64,000 nucleotides of DNA from Evansella vedderi. GTDB lineage: Bacteria; Bacillota; Bacilli; Bacillales; Salisediminibacteriaceae. A model generated the notes under the pieces. That model saw only the letters and a list, made by a program, of their open reading frames with translations, made no database searches and was not told the origin of the DNA. Where the stretch lies: assembly GCF_030813435.1 (NCBI RefSeq), contig NZ_JAUSUG010000002.1, positions 62,001 to 126,000 on the forward strand, written 5' to 3'. This document shows positions 8,976-17,817 of this stretch, piece after piece (position 1 is the stretch's first letter; each line of letters opens with the position of its first letter). The position numbers and the translations under genes were made by a program.

Positions 8976-10523
8976 TTATACCCCTGCATACTCAAACCAG
9001 TCAAAATAAGCTTTAGTATTGCTACTTTTACCATTAGAGCTTGCATATAGACCGATTTCCGTACCTACAAACCCTCCTGCAACATCCGTACTTAAAATTC
9101 TTCCATCTACATTTTCCATTAGTGTCTGGTAGTTAGTAGGGCTTATTCCAAAGTAGAAGCTATAATCTTGCCCCTGTGCCGTAACCTTTAAATATAATTT
9201 AGATGCATCTACCGGCAACTCCATTAAGACCTCTTCTTCTCCATTTGTACATTTGACTAGCTTAATTACTTTTTCATCCCCATTTTTTGAATAAACGAAG
9301 CTAAAGTTGTACTCATTGCTTTGAAGTAACACAATACCCGCTTCTTCATTGTCACTTAATGGTGTAAATTCCATGACAGTAGAAGCTGTAAAATCAATAT
9401 GCTGTTGCCTACGTCCAACAAAGCTAGGGGTAACTAATTCCGTTATCTTTTCAGGTCTAAGCTTCAAACTTAGATGTCCTGGGCGTTCCACTAAGCTATA
9501 GAATTCTTCTTTTGGAGTACGTAAGAAGTTCCATTTATAATCGAGTTTTTCCTCGTCAAAATGGTCACATGCGGAAGGGATATGAGACTTTACTTCTGGT
9601 AAGTTTGGCATTGGATATGTCATTTCCAACTTACCAGTTCCTGGACTCATAATTGGCCATCCATCTTCCCACTTAACAGGAAGCAAGAAGGTTTCTCGTC
9701 CAAGATTACGATAATATCCTCCATAAATACGTGATGCCAACCCTATGGCCCACCATTCCCCATTTTGCGTTTCCACAAGATCACAATGTCCAACATTTAC
9801 AATTGGATAATCTTTTCCTAAATGTCGGTGAGTAAGAATCGGGTTTCCTGGATTTCCTACATAGGGACCTGTCACATCTTTACTTCGTGCAATAGAAACA
9901 GCATGGTGATGCCCTGTTCCAGCTTCAGAAATCATTAAATAATAATAGTCATCAATTTTGTAGATATGAGGACCTTCAGGCCATATTACATCCCTCAATG
10001 CCCCTCTCCACAATCCTAGTGGCTCTCCTACGAGTTGTTTTGTTTCTAAATCAAGCTCTTGAATCCATACTTCCCAGTTGCCACTATACTTTTCCCCTTC
10101 AGGTGCTGGGCGTGTACCATGATAATAGACTTTTCCATCATCATCGAAGAATAAAGATGGGTCAATACCAGGTGCATTCAAATAATAGGGATCAGACCAA
10201 GGTCCTGCAGGGTCGGTTGCCGTAACAAAAAAGTTACCACCTTGCCCAACATTAGTTGTTATCATATAGAAAATGCCATCATTATAGCGAATGGTAGGTG
10301 CAAAGATGCCTCGTGATTGCCCTTGACCATCTAATGGCAGCTGAGATGGCCTATCTAATACATGTCCGATCTGCTCCCAATTCACTAAATCCTTACTATG
10401 AAAGATAGGTACACCAGGGAAATAGGCAAAGGAGGAAGTAACAAGATAGTAGTCCTCATTTACTCGACAGATGGATGGGTCTGGATAGAAACCTGGTAAT
10501 ATTGGATTTTGAAATACTTTCAT
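8976..10523 (-). CDS. GH43 glycoside hydrolase (subfamily 12-like): beta-xylosidase / alpha-L-arabinofuranosidase
   Basis: 515 residues with no signal peptide. The five-bladed propeller domain (about 1-310) starts NPILPGFYPDPSICRV, with general-base Asp15. The pKa-modulating Asp is in GIDPSLFFDDDGK and the acid Glu in WPEGPHIYK. Residues about 325-515 form the concanavalin-A-like GH43_C2 domain (GRRQQHIDFTASTVMEFTP). The wording of the first blade (YPDPSICRV...SSFAYFPGVPIFHSKDLVNW) is that of GH43 subfamily 12 rather than 11. It probably removes arabinose or xylose from imported oligosaccharides. The nearest convincing promoter is the composite element at 10912-10978, about 390 bases upstream. 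Confidence 0.9.
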   Translation of the reverse strand: MKVFQNPILPGFYPDPSICRVNEDYYLVTSSFAYFPGVPIFHSKDLVNWEQIGHVLDRPSQLPLDGQGQSRGIFAPTIRYNDGIFYMITTNVGQGGNFFVTATDPAGPWSDPYYLNAPGIDPSLFFDDDGKVYYHGTRPAPEGEKYSGNWEVWIQELDLETKQLVGEPLGLWRGALRDVIWPEGPHIYKIDDYYYLMISEAGTGHHHAVSIARSKDVTGPYVGNPGNPILTHRHLGKDYPIVNVGHCDLVETQNGEWWAIGLASRIYGGYYRNLGRETFLLPVKWEDGWPIMSPGTGKLEMTYPMPNLPEVKSHIPSACDHFDEEKLDYKWNFLRTPKEEFYSLVERPGHLSLKLRPEKITELVTPSFVGRRQQHIDFTASTVMEFTPLSDNEEAGIVLLQSNEYNFSFVYSKNGDEKVIKLVKCTNGEEEVLMELPVDASKLYLKVTAQGQDYSFYFGISPTNYQTLMENVDGRILSTDVAGGFVGTEIGLYASSNGKSSNTKAYFDWFEYAGV

Positions 10524-10911
10524 ACTGTTTACTCCTTCTTTTGTGTATTTAAATCAATTTTATAATTCACTTTAAAAAAATCAAACACTGAACGTTTTAT
10601 GAGACAGGTAAATAATGCTTCTGGTACGATACATGTTCCATGAATTTGTTATGAAAAAAAGTAAAATTCTAACTGGTCTTCCATTTTGTTTTCAAAATAG
10701 AAAAGGAATGACATTTGGGGAGATACTCTTTTTTCATGCTTAAAAAGCCTAAGTATAAAAGAGCATAAATTAATGAAATTCATTCAGTTATAAAAAAAAT
10801 TTAATTAAATTTGAAACATGAGACTAGTGTTCCTGACCCCCAGTCCGATAAATCTTTTAATATCTCTTAAACTGGGGTCAAGAAGATTTTCCCATTCACG
10901 TTACTAAAAAG
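10524..10911 (-). other. long leader region between composite promoter and GH43 start
   Basis: 388 bases with no open frame of note. AT-rich, with a ribosome binding site (AAGGAGT) before ATG 10523 and a REP-like palindrome at 10834-10880. If transcription starts at the -10 at 10912-10917, the GH43 mRNA has an unusually long leader. I could not recognise a known riboswitch fold in it. Confidence 0.4.
10834..10880. repeat. REP-like inverted repeat
   Basis: TGACCCCCAGT (10834-10844) and ACTGGGGTCA (10871-10880) form a 10-bp stem with one bulged C and a 26-base AT-rich loop. Neither side is followed by a U-tract, so it is a poor terminator. It looks like a REP-type or small insertion-derived palindrome; no second copy was seen in the window. 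Confidence 0.45.
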
Positions 10912-10978
10912 AGTGTAACGCTTTCATATTTAGGGAACAACCTGTCGAATAGTTCCTAATTCACCCCTTATATTCTAG
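10912..10978 (-). promoter_or_regulatory. composite xylan-regulon promoter, copy A
   Basis: Read on the minus strand: CTAGAAT (10972-10978), 5 bases, a 26-base box (10941-10966) beginning GGGTGAATTAGGAACTA and ending CAGG, -35 TTGTTC (10935-10940), a 17-base spacer and -10 TACACT (10912-10917). A cre-like TGAAAGCGTTACAC (10913-10926) covers the spacer and -10. The same arrangement recurs at 20309, 37880 and 43191. It is placed to drive the GH43 gene ending at 8976. The activator and its identity are inferred. Confidence 0.7.
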
Positions 10979-10983
10979 GTTTT

Positions 10984-12393
10984 TTATTCTAGTGAAAAAG
11001 AGGCTAGGCTGGCAGTGCCATTTCCTGTATAGGTAAAATACAGCGCCTGTACACCATCTGGGATTACTATGTCAGAAGCGTATTCCGTCCATACATTTGT
11101 AAAATCAACCGGTATCTTGGCTAGTGCTTCCCCATTCCATGAGGTCTTTACTTCAAAAGCACCACTGCAATATCCCCGAACCTTAATTTTGACTTTCTTT
11201 ATTCCCTGACAGTCAAAATATTTAAATCCCGCCGTTGCAGAATCCTTCATATTGGAAATATAACCCGTTTCCTCATCGCCATCTTTACCATCTTGGGTGA
11301 TCTTCGGAAATTGGCTGTCCATCCATAGCTCACCTGTATACACTGCTTCATCCTTACAGAACAGATTGCATGCCAAGTAAGCTGGATACTCTCCACGCCC
11401 CACAAGGGGTCCACCATTAGGACCACAAGAGGTCATCTCCACTTGTGGAATCGTACCATCCTCAAGAATTTCAATTCTCTCTATACATCCCTGTCGGCTA
11501 AAACTAGATCCATTCGTATGTCTATGATAAAAAATATACCATTTTCCATTTATTTCAATAATGCTACCGTGATTATTACCACCATAAAACATTGGTTTAT
11601 CCGCTGGTTTGTAAGAATCAATATGAAGATCATTATTGCTCACAATAACTCCCTTATATTCAAAACCTTGTGTGGGATGTTTACTGGAAGCATAACAGAG
11701 TTCATGCATTACGATCGAGGAATAAATTAAATAATAGGTATCCCCTACCTTCCTCATTGATGGTGCTTCAAAAAACTCATGTCCCTCAAAACCACTACCT
11801 GCACTATAAGGCTCACTAGGTGCAATAAATACCGGTTCCTCCAAAATGGTAAGCATGTCCGGTCCGAGTACGGTTGCCATCGCACCTTTTCTCGATTTGT
11901 CACCTGCTGCACAAAAACCAGTATACAGATACGTTCTATCCCCTTCGGTCAGTAAACCAGGATCGAACTGCGGTTGGTCCCCGTCTCTTTCTCCCAAGCG
12001 CGTTCCATCTGAATAATGTACATATCCATAAAATTCGAATTTTCCTGCTGGTGTATCGCAAACGGCTACTGATACAACGGATACCTTATCTAGGACATAG
12101 TACAAATAATATCTTCCATCTGGTCCAACCGTAATATCAGGAGCATACAGGCACATATTACCAGCATGATTAAGTGGATCATCTGTTTTTCTATAAATCA
12201 CACCTTCATACCGCCAATCTGCCAGATTATCCACTGGCGCGGACCAACATACATAATCATTTAAACAAAATACATGACCATTAAATCGGTCATGAGAGCC
12301 ATATATATAGACTCTACCGTTAAAAACATAAGGTTCCGCATCGGGAATATACTCCCATGAAGGGAGGAAAGGATTCAGTCCTTGTTTCTCCAT
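10984..12393 (-). CDS. GH43 family glycoside hydrolase with C-terminal CBM6-like domain
   Basis: 469 residues with no signal peptide. The propeller begins at IPDAEPYVFNGRVYIYGSHD with probable general base Asp18. QFDPGLLTEGD supplies the second Asp and HEFFEAPSMRKVGDTYYLIY the acid Glu. Residues about 340-469 form a beta-sandwich resembling CBM6 (GFKYFDCQGIKKVKIKVRGY, VWTEYASDIVIPDGVQALYF). The subfamily is unclear to me; relatives are arabinofuranosidases and xylosidases. It follows the response regulator by 39 bases, so it is the last gene of the binding protein-kinase-regulator operon and is likely under that sensor's control. ATG 12393 has GGAGTGAG upstream. Confidence 0.85.
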   Translation of the reverse strand: MEKQGLNPFLPSWEYIPDAEPYVFNGRVYIYGSHDRFNGHVFCLNDYVCWSAPVDNLADWRYEGVIYRKTDDPLNHAGNMCLYAPDITVGPDGRYYLYYVLDKVSVVSVAVCDTPAGKFEFYGYVHYSDGTRLGERDGDQPQFDPGLLTEGDRTYLYTGFCAAGDKSRKGAMATVLGPDMLTILEEPVFIAPSEPYSAGSGFEGHEFFEAPSMRKVGDTYYLIYSSIVMHELCYASSKHPTQGFEYKGVIVSNNDLHIDSYKPADKPMFYGGNNHGSIIEINGKWYIFYHRHTNGSSFSRQGCIERIEILEDGTIPQVEMTSCGPNGGPLVGRGEYPAYLACNLFCKDEAVYTGELWMDSQFPKITQDGKDGDEETGYISNMKDSATAGFKYFDCQGIKKVKIKVRGYCSGAFEVKTSWNGEALAKIPVDFTNVWTEYASDIVIPDGVQALYFTYTGNGTASLASFSLE

Positions 12394-12432
12394 TATTTCT
12401 CACTCCATATCTATTCATTTCTCATATTAACT

Positions 12433-14070
12433 CTACTTGTTATTCTGAATTTGGAGAAGAGTATCGCGATACTCTTTTGGCGTCATTCCTGTAACTTTCT
12501 TAAAAAAACGAGTAAAGGAATGGGCTGCATTATAACCAACGGCAGCACTAACTTCCCGTATTTTTAAGTCTCCATCCAATAAAAGCTCTTTCGCTTTTCT
12601 TATGCGACATTTATCGATATACTCTGATAAATTAATTCCGCACTCCTGTTTAAAGAAATACGATAAGTAAGAGGGATTGAAGTAATGAATTTCTGCTAGT
12701 CGAACTAAGGATAAGTCCTCGTTTAAATGCGTCTCGATATATTGACAGATTCGATCTACTACACAAGTAGCTCTATCCCGTTCATCCGTTTGTTTTAACT
12801 TAAAGATCTCTTCTGTGATTCCTCTTAAATATTGGAATCCCTCTTTCATAGAAGTATGATCGTCCAAACGTAATAGCTTCTCACACTTATCAATTCTACT
12901 ATGCCACCCTAATTTGTTAATGTAGGAATATAACACAATAGCTATAGAGAAATAAGTTTCTGTCATTTGCAGCGCATTACCATTCTGCGAATAATTCCCT
13001 AGTTGTTCCAACTCTTCAAGAAATTCCGCTGCCCTGTTTGTTTCAAGATGGGATGCCATGATTTCGATTTTATTACTAGTAACCATTCGTTCATGACTAG
13101 TACATTCACCTGTTTGTTCTGGGCAGTCGCGCAAAATAACTGGGATGCCATCTCCGATTTTTTGCAATTGCAGTTGGCGAAGCTGTTCATACTTTTTAGT
13201 TACTCTCTCCCATTCACAGCACTCACCGCTTACAGTAAATCCAATCGTTAAACCAAGAGAACTAAGGCATTCCTCTTGAATAATCTCTATGGTACCTTCC
13301 AAAAACTGCAATAAGTAATGATCTAATTTCTCCTTAGTATCCGAAAATGGTTGTATAAGCCACAAAATATCACCGAATTTATCTACGATTCCTATACTGT
13401 GTACTTTTCCTGAGAAATGAATATCCCAGGTGGCTCTGACAGATGAGAGAATCTCACTTTTTTCCGTATATGTCTTTCCTTTAGGATAAGTTAAACGTCC
13501 AAGGATCATTAGTACTCCCTTTGTCGGATCTAATGCTATATTTAACTTCTGGAATTCTTTAACTATTTCATTTTGGTTGGAGCAGATGACTTTACTATCC
13601 TGCAGCAAATGTCTCATGAAGTCACCTTGTGCCATAAATTCATAAGCATATATCTGTTCACGGGACTTTTCTACCAAAATACTCTCACTTTTTCTCTGTT
13701 CGATTTCACTCATTACTTCAGAAACGGTTTCCGTTACCTTATCGTACCCTTCCGTTTTCAACAAATATCTGACATGAGGCTGTTGAATTGCCTGATATGC
13801 ATATTCGAAGTTACTATGTCCAGTTAGAAAAATTACTTTACATCTTGGCCAATAAGCTTGGATACTATCCATCAATTCCAACCCATTCATCCCAGGCATG
13901 GCAATATCGGTGAGAACGATGTCGATTCTTGTACGCATCATCCAATCTAAAGCTTCTTTACCGGAGTATGCTTTGCAGACATCCAACTGGTCCGGCATAA
14001 ATCGACTGAATACCTCATACAAACCATCCGTTATAATTTCCTCATCGTCTACAATCAATAGTCTATACAT
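12433..14070 (-). CDS. response regulator with AraC-type DNA-binding domain (YesN-like)
   Basis: 545 residues. The receiver (1-120) is intact: acidic pair in LLIVDDEE, phospho-acceptor Asp55 in VLTDIAMPGMNG, conserved Thr in IFLTGHSNF and Lys in YLLKTEGY. A long middle region (about 150-430) is typical of YesN proteins. The double helix-turn-helix covers about 440-540 (LVRLAEIHYFNPSYLSYFFK, GVTPKEYRD-like tail reading GMTPKEYRDTL). It overlaps the kinase gene by 8 bases, so the two are translationally coupled. It is the only regulator in the window with both a partner kinase and an intact receiver, and so is a good candidate for binding the composite promoters (inference). Confidence 0.92.
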   Translation of the reverse strand: MYRLLIVDDEEIITDGLYEVFSRFMPDQLDVCKAYSGKEALDWMMRTRIDIVLTDIAMPGMNGLELMDSIQAYWPRCKVIFLTGHSNFEYAYQAIQQPHVRYLLKTEGYDKVTETVSEVMSEIEQRKSESILVEKSREQIYAYEFMAQGDFMRHLLQDSKVICSNQNEIVKEFQKLNIALDPTKGVLMILGRLTYPKGKTYTEKSEILSSVRATWDIHFSGKVHSIGIVDKFGDILWLIQPFSDTKEKLDHYLLQFLEGTIEIIQEECLSSLGLTIGFTVSGECCEWERVTKKYEQLRQLQLQKIGDGIPVILRDCPEQTGECTSHERMVTSNKIEIMASHLETNRAAEFLEELEQLGNYSQNGNALQMTETYFSIAIVLYSYINKLGWHSRIDKCEKLLRLDDHTSMKEGFQYLRGITEEIFKLKQTDERDRATCVVDRICQYIETHLNEDLSLVRLAEIHYFNPSYLSYFFKQECGINLSEYIDKCRIRKAKELLLDGDLKIREVSAAVGYNAAHSFTRFFKKVTGMTPKEYRDTLLQIQNNK

Positions 14071-15811
14071 CCGAATTCTCCTTTTCTAGCTTGATCCGTA
14101 CCATAACTTTTAAACCATTCAGGGAACTTCTCGACAAGAATAACCCACTTTCTTCACCATAAGTCAATACAATCCTTCGGTGGATATTGATCATACCAGT
14201 CATTTCCTGAGTTTCATCCACATTAGCTATTCGCTGAGCTAGCTGATGAATCTCCTCATCACTCATGGTGTCTCCATTATCCTCTACAATTATCAAGGCC
14301 TCATTATCATGTATCTCAAACGTAACACGAAGCAAACCCTCGTCTACCTTTTTTTCGAGACTATGCTCATAAGCATTTTCGATGATAGGCTGTACAATCA
14401 AACGCGGTACCTTTATTCGTTCCATTTCCTTAGGCAATTCATCGAATTGAACAGTGATACGTCTAGAAAAACGTAAGTTTTGGATTTCCGTATACGTCCG
14501 AGCGTGTTTGATTTCATCCACTAGTAAGACATCGTTTTCTCCATTCCTTGTGATGAATCGAAAATATTCTCCAAGCATTTTCGTAAATAACTCGAGTCGC
14601 TCCGTATCTTCAATTTTCGCTAGCGAATTCAGTATAAAAAAGCTATTATACAGAAAATGAGGATTGATTTGAGACTGGAGCTGCTTCAGCTCTGCCTTTT
14701 GCATCATCATCTTATGCTTGTAATCCCGATCAATAAACATTTTTAATCGAATGAGCATTTTGTTGTAACGGTCGTATAAGAATCCGAATTCGTCTGTTTT
14801 CTCGTGTTCAATTGGGGTATCCAAGCGTCCCTTTTCCATCCTCTTAAAACCTTCAACTAGAAGTAGCAATGGTCTATGAACTAGCCTATAAGTCGAGTAT
14901 GCATAAATTAATAGAGCGGTGATGGACGTAACAGCGAACACAATAGCCCAATTACTAAACTTATTTAGAGGCCTGCTAACCTCCTCTTCAGGTAAATAGG
15001 TAACAACAAAGAGCCCCAATTCTTCGGAATAAGCCTTGTCAATATGGTAGTTTTCATCTTCTACATCTATTAGATTTGTAATATCTATTGATCTATTGAC
15101 AGCATTTTCATAGCTTTGTATAATACTAGTCGATTCCATACCAGCAGCTAATATTACCCCCATTTCTTCCGATATTAAGAACGTTCCACTATTTGGATAC
15201 ACGTTTAACGTATTCAGAGCAGTTTTTAGCTTTTCATTATCTAATTCAATCTGTACTACGGCAATAGATTCCTCGACATTATTTCTATCCATTATGGAAG
15301 TGCTAAGATTTAAAGTGTCTTCCTGCTTAATAAGTCGTCTTTCATTCCCTTGGATACCTGTGAGAATATACTCGTATTTTGCATAATCAAAATCTTGTAC
15401 CGCATTACTAGCTGATATGGTTTTGTCTATGGAAATAATGTGTATAAAGATATCCTTAATATATGGGCTAGTGTTCTTAATCGAGGTCAGTCGATTCACC
15501 ATATAGCTCATACTGGACTTCCTTTCCACATTATCCATTATACTCCAAGTTAGTGCCATTTTTTGTAATTCATTATCCTGCAAAATATCAAACTGTTGAA
15601 TTTCCATCCATTGGATTTCTCGATTTAAATTATCTAAATAGGAGGTTAATTGCACTGAAGTATTTCTAGAGATTTCCTGGCTAGCATTGTTATAACTCCA
15701 ATGATACAAATATATACCTAGCAAAATAATCGGAAGGATTACGGCAAGGTACATGATAAGGAGGCGTACCAATATAGTTTTTCGTAAAAAAAGAACAGGA
15801 ATGTTAAACAA
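14063..15811 (-). CDS. sensor histidine kinase (YesM-like, HisKA_5 / PF06580 type)
   Basis: 582 residues. TM1 is at about 13-36, an extracellular dCache-like sensor at 37-286, TM2 at 287-309 and HAMP at 310-362. The phospho-acceptor His385 lies in QSQINPHFLYNSF. Then comes the ATPase domain, with its N-box around LIVQPIIENAYEHSL and G-box EDNGDTMSDEEI. The large outside domain fits direct or binding-protein-mediated sensing of sugars. It lies 65 bases after the lipoprotein binding-protein gene and overlaps the regulator gene, forming one operon with it. Confidence 0.93.
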   Translation of the reverse strand: MFNIPVLFLRKTILVRLLIMYLAVILPIILLGIYLYHWSYNNASQEISRNTSVQLTSYLDNLNREIQWMEIQQFDILQDNELQKMALTWSIMDNVERKSSMSYMVNRLTSIKNTSPYIKDIFIHIISIDKTISASNAVQDFDYAKYEYILTGIQGNERRLIKQEDTLNLSTSIMDRNNVEESIAVVQIELDNEKLKTALNTLNVYPNSGTFLISEEMGVILAAGMESTSIIQSYENAVNRSIDITNLIDVEDENYHIDKAYSEELGLFVVTYLPEEEVSRPLNKFSNWAIVFAVTSITALLIYAYSTYRLVHRPLLLLVEGFKRMEKGRLDTPIEHEKTDEFGFLYDRYNKMLIRLKMFIDRDYKHKMMMQKAELKQLQSQINPHFLYNSFFILNSLAKIEDTERLELFTKMLGEYFRFITRNGENDVLLVDEIKHARTYTEIQNLRFSRRITVQFDELPKEMERIKVPRLIVQPIIENAYEHSLEKKVDEGLLRVTFEIHDNEALIIVEDNGDTMSDEEIHQLAQRIANVDETQEMTGMINIHRRIVLTYGEESGLFLSRSSLNGLKVMVRIKLEKENSDV

Positions 15812-15876
15812 CTAACTCCCTCCGTTGCTGCTTGATTCGGTAGTCTAGATGATAGAGTTTACCTAAAACAATTTAT

Positions 15877-17562
15877 TTAATCCTCTATACGACCTCTTTC
15901 GGAATACCATTGATTGACTTCAACTGTAATTTGAGAGCCCCCCATTTGATTCCAATCATCCACAAACTTATCGAATTCCTCTATAGGACGTCCGAGTATA
16001 ATGTTGACAAACGTTTCATGCATAAGATCATTCATTAGCGGTTTCATTTCAATCATTGTAGCCGTAGGAGCACCCACAAAGCGGTCGTACAATAATTGAT
16101 TATTCTGAACGTATTGTTCCAATATAGCAAAAGCTCCCGAAGGTCCATAAGTTCGCTCCCATCCCCAACCCGATTCCTCATTTCTTAATAAATAGTTATC
16201 AATGTTCTTTTGGATGGCTTTTGCTTCAGGCTTTAATATAGAACTATCCCCTGTTTGACGTACCTTTTCAAGCTGACGATACGCTTCCAAATTTTTTAAT
16301 GGTGGAAAAGGCGTTACAGGAGAAAGCTGCCACACAGGCTTTGGAGTACTATAGTATTTTTCATAATCAGCCGTTTCACCCCAGTTCTTCTCCAAGTGTA
16401 GATTGATCATTTTTATAATTGCTTCGGGGTGCTTATAACCCTCCCTTACAGCCAAGAACTGATGACCACCAAACTTTAACGGCACCTTCGCCAATTCTCC
16501 CGAGTCAGACACGATTGGGTAAGCTTGCCATTGCGCATCGGGATCAACATTGCGGTTGTTACCAGCTATAAAGGATCCCCATTGTTCTCCATAGAACATG
16601 CCTATTTTACCCTCTGCGATTTGTTCGATCACTTTGTTTCCCTCTGTAAACCCAAACTCGCTATCAAGTTGACCATTCCTATACATATATTGAAGCGCTT
16701 TCAAAGCTGCCTTTACTTCAGGTTGTATTCCCCCAAACACAAGTCCCCCAGAACCGTCCTCGATCCAAAGGGTTGGATAAGCATTATAGCCCGCCATGAA
16801 ACCTAATAATCCCATAACAGGATCCCATAAGTAATGAGTAATCGCTAGTCCAAAGGTATCATTTTCTCCACTCTGATTTGGGTCACCCTCTGTAAACGCT
16901 TTTGAGATGGTCAATACATCGTCCATCGTTTTAGGTGGTTCTAACCCGAGCCGCTCCATCCAATCAGTACGAATCCAAATAAACTGTGCTCTCTCAATAG
17001 AAGATTCTATTTCGGGAATCCCCATCAACTTCCCACCGATAGTAGCGGATTCAAATGATCCAGCTCCTTCTTGATTAAAAATCTCCTTCGTAAATGGCGT
17101 AGCATATTCTTCATAAACTGTCGATAGGTCTTGGATCAAGCCTGCATTACTCAGCTCCCTCAACCGCTGTGAGTTTACTCTCACAACATCAGGCAGATTC
17201 CCGGAGGCAAGTGCTACAGCTAATTTTTGCTGATAGAAGTTCCCACTCGCTACCCAATCGTAATTGATTTCAACCCCCAACAACTGCTCATAAAGCTCGC
17301 TCCACCGATTATCTTCTAAAGTTTCATCCGGTAGCTCTTCTAGTAGATCCTCCAAAAAGGTATTTGTTTCCCTGATTAAGTGAATTTCGATTGGTGGGTC
17401 ATACTTAGATAAGCCAGGGTGTTCATAAATACTACCCTCTTTTTCAAACTCGTCCAAATTTTGATGACCATTTTCCCTATTAGTCTTGTCACATGATGTT
17501 AAAGATAAAATGATAAGTGTTGGTATAATCAGAAAACTTAAATTATTTAATCTAAACATCAT
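15877..17562 (-). CDS. extracellular solute-binding lipoprotein (LplA/YtcQ-like), linked to a sensor kinase
   Basis: 561 residues with a lipoprotein signal: LIILSLTSCDKTN, lipid-modified Cys24. The mature part is a two-domain sugar-binding protein of the large LplA/YtcQ type (LAVALASGNLPDVVRVNSQRLREL, then IWIRTDWMERLGLEPPKTMDD, a standard binding-protein segment). No permease gene is next to it. It is instead the first gene of an operon with a sensor kinase and response regulator. It may deliver ligand to the kinase's outside domain rather than to a transporter, or share the permeases at 24947-33386 (inference). Confidence 0.9.
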   Translation of the reverse strand: MMFRLNNLSFLIIPTLIILSLTSCDKTNRENGHQNLDEFEKEGSIYEHPGLSKYDPPIEIHLIRETNTFLEDLLEELPDETLEDNRWSELYEQLLGVEINYDWVASGNFYQQKLAVALASGNLPDVVRVNSQRLRELSNAGLIQDLSTVYEEYATPFTKEIFNQEGAGSFESATIGGKLMGIPEIESSIERAQFIWIRTDWMERLGLEPPKTMDDVLTISKAFTEGDPNQSGENDTFGLAITHYLWDPVMGLLGFMAGYNAYPTLWIEDGSGGLVFGGIQPEVKAALKALQYMYRNGQLDSEFGFTEGNKVIEQIAEGKIGMFYGEQWGSFIAGNNRNVDPDAQWQAYPIVSDSGELAKVPLKFGGHQFLAVREGYKHPEAIIKMINLHLEKNWGETADYEKYYSTPKPVWQLSPVTPFPPLKNLEAYRQLEKVRQTGDSSILKPEAKAIQKNIDNYLLRNEESGWGWERTYGPSGAFAILEQYVQNNQLLYDRFVGAPTATMIEMKPLMNDLMHETFVNIILGRPIEEFDKFVDDWNQMGGSQITVEVNQWYSERGRIED

Positions 17563-17580
17563 AAAACGTAACCCCTTTTC

Positions 17581-17643
17581 ATATTAAGTATCTTAATATA
17601 GAGTATAATCATCAATTATCCTATCACTCTAAGAATTTTGCAA
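17581..17643 (-). promoter_or_regulatory. promoter of the binding protein-kinase-regulator operon
   Basis: On the minus strand TTGCAA (17638-17643), a 17-base spacer and GATAAT (17615-17620) form a likely sigma-A promoter. A palindrome ATATTAAG-TAT-CTTAATAT (17581-17599) lies in the leader just before the start and could be an operator. Neither the composite box nor a cre site is present here. Confidence 0.5.
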
Positions 17644-17736
17644 CACACATTTCTTTAGATTATAACCATCTCTTTGCTATTCGGTGTATCTTGAAGCGAA
17701 AATCAACATTAAAGTTTAACAGAGCTAATTATAAAA

Positions 17737-17755
17737 GGGTATCATAACGACACCC
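17737..17755 (-). terminator. Rho-independent terminator after Gfo/Idh gene
   Basis: On the minus strand GGGTGTC (17749-17755) pairs with GATACCC (17737-17743) with one G-U pair and a 5-base loop. It is followed by TTTTATAATT. Confidence 0.6.
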
Positions 17756-17817
17756 CATAAATAAAAACATAAATTATCATTCTATCAATATAAGTTTAAT
17801 CATAAGAGTTTCAATTC

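Noticed and set aside
10834-10880. TGACCCC/GGGGTCA palindrome as terminator of the GH43 gene at 10984
   Set aside because: It lies beyond the composite promoter and lacks a U-tract on the minus strand, so a REP-like element is the better call.
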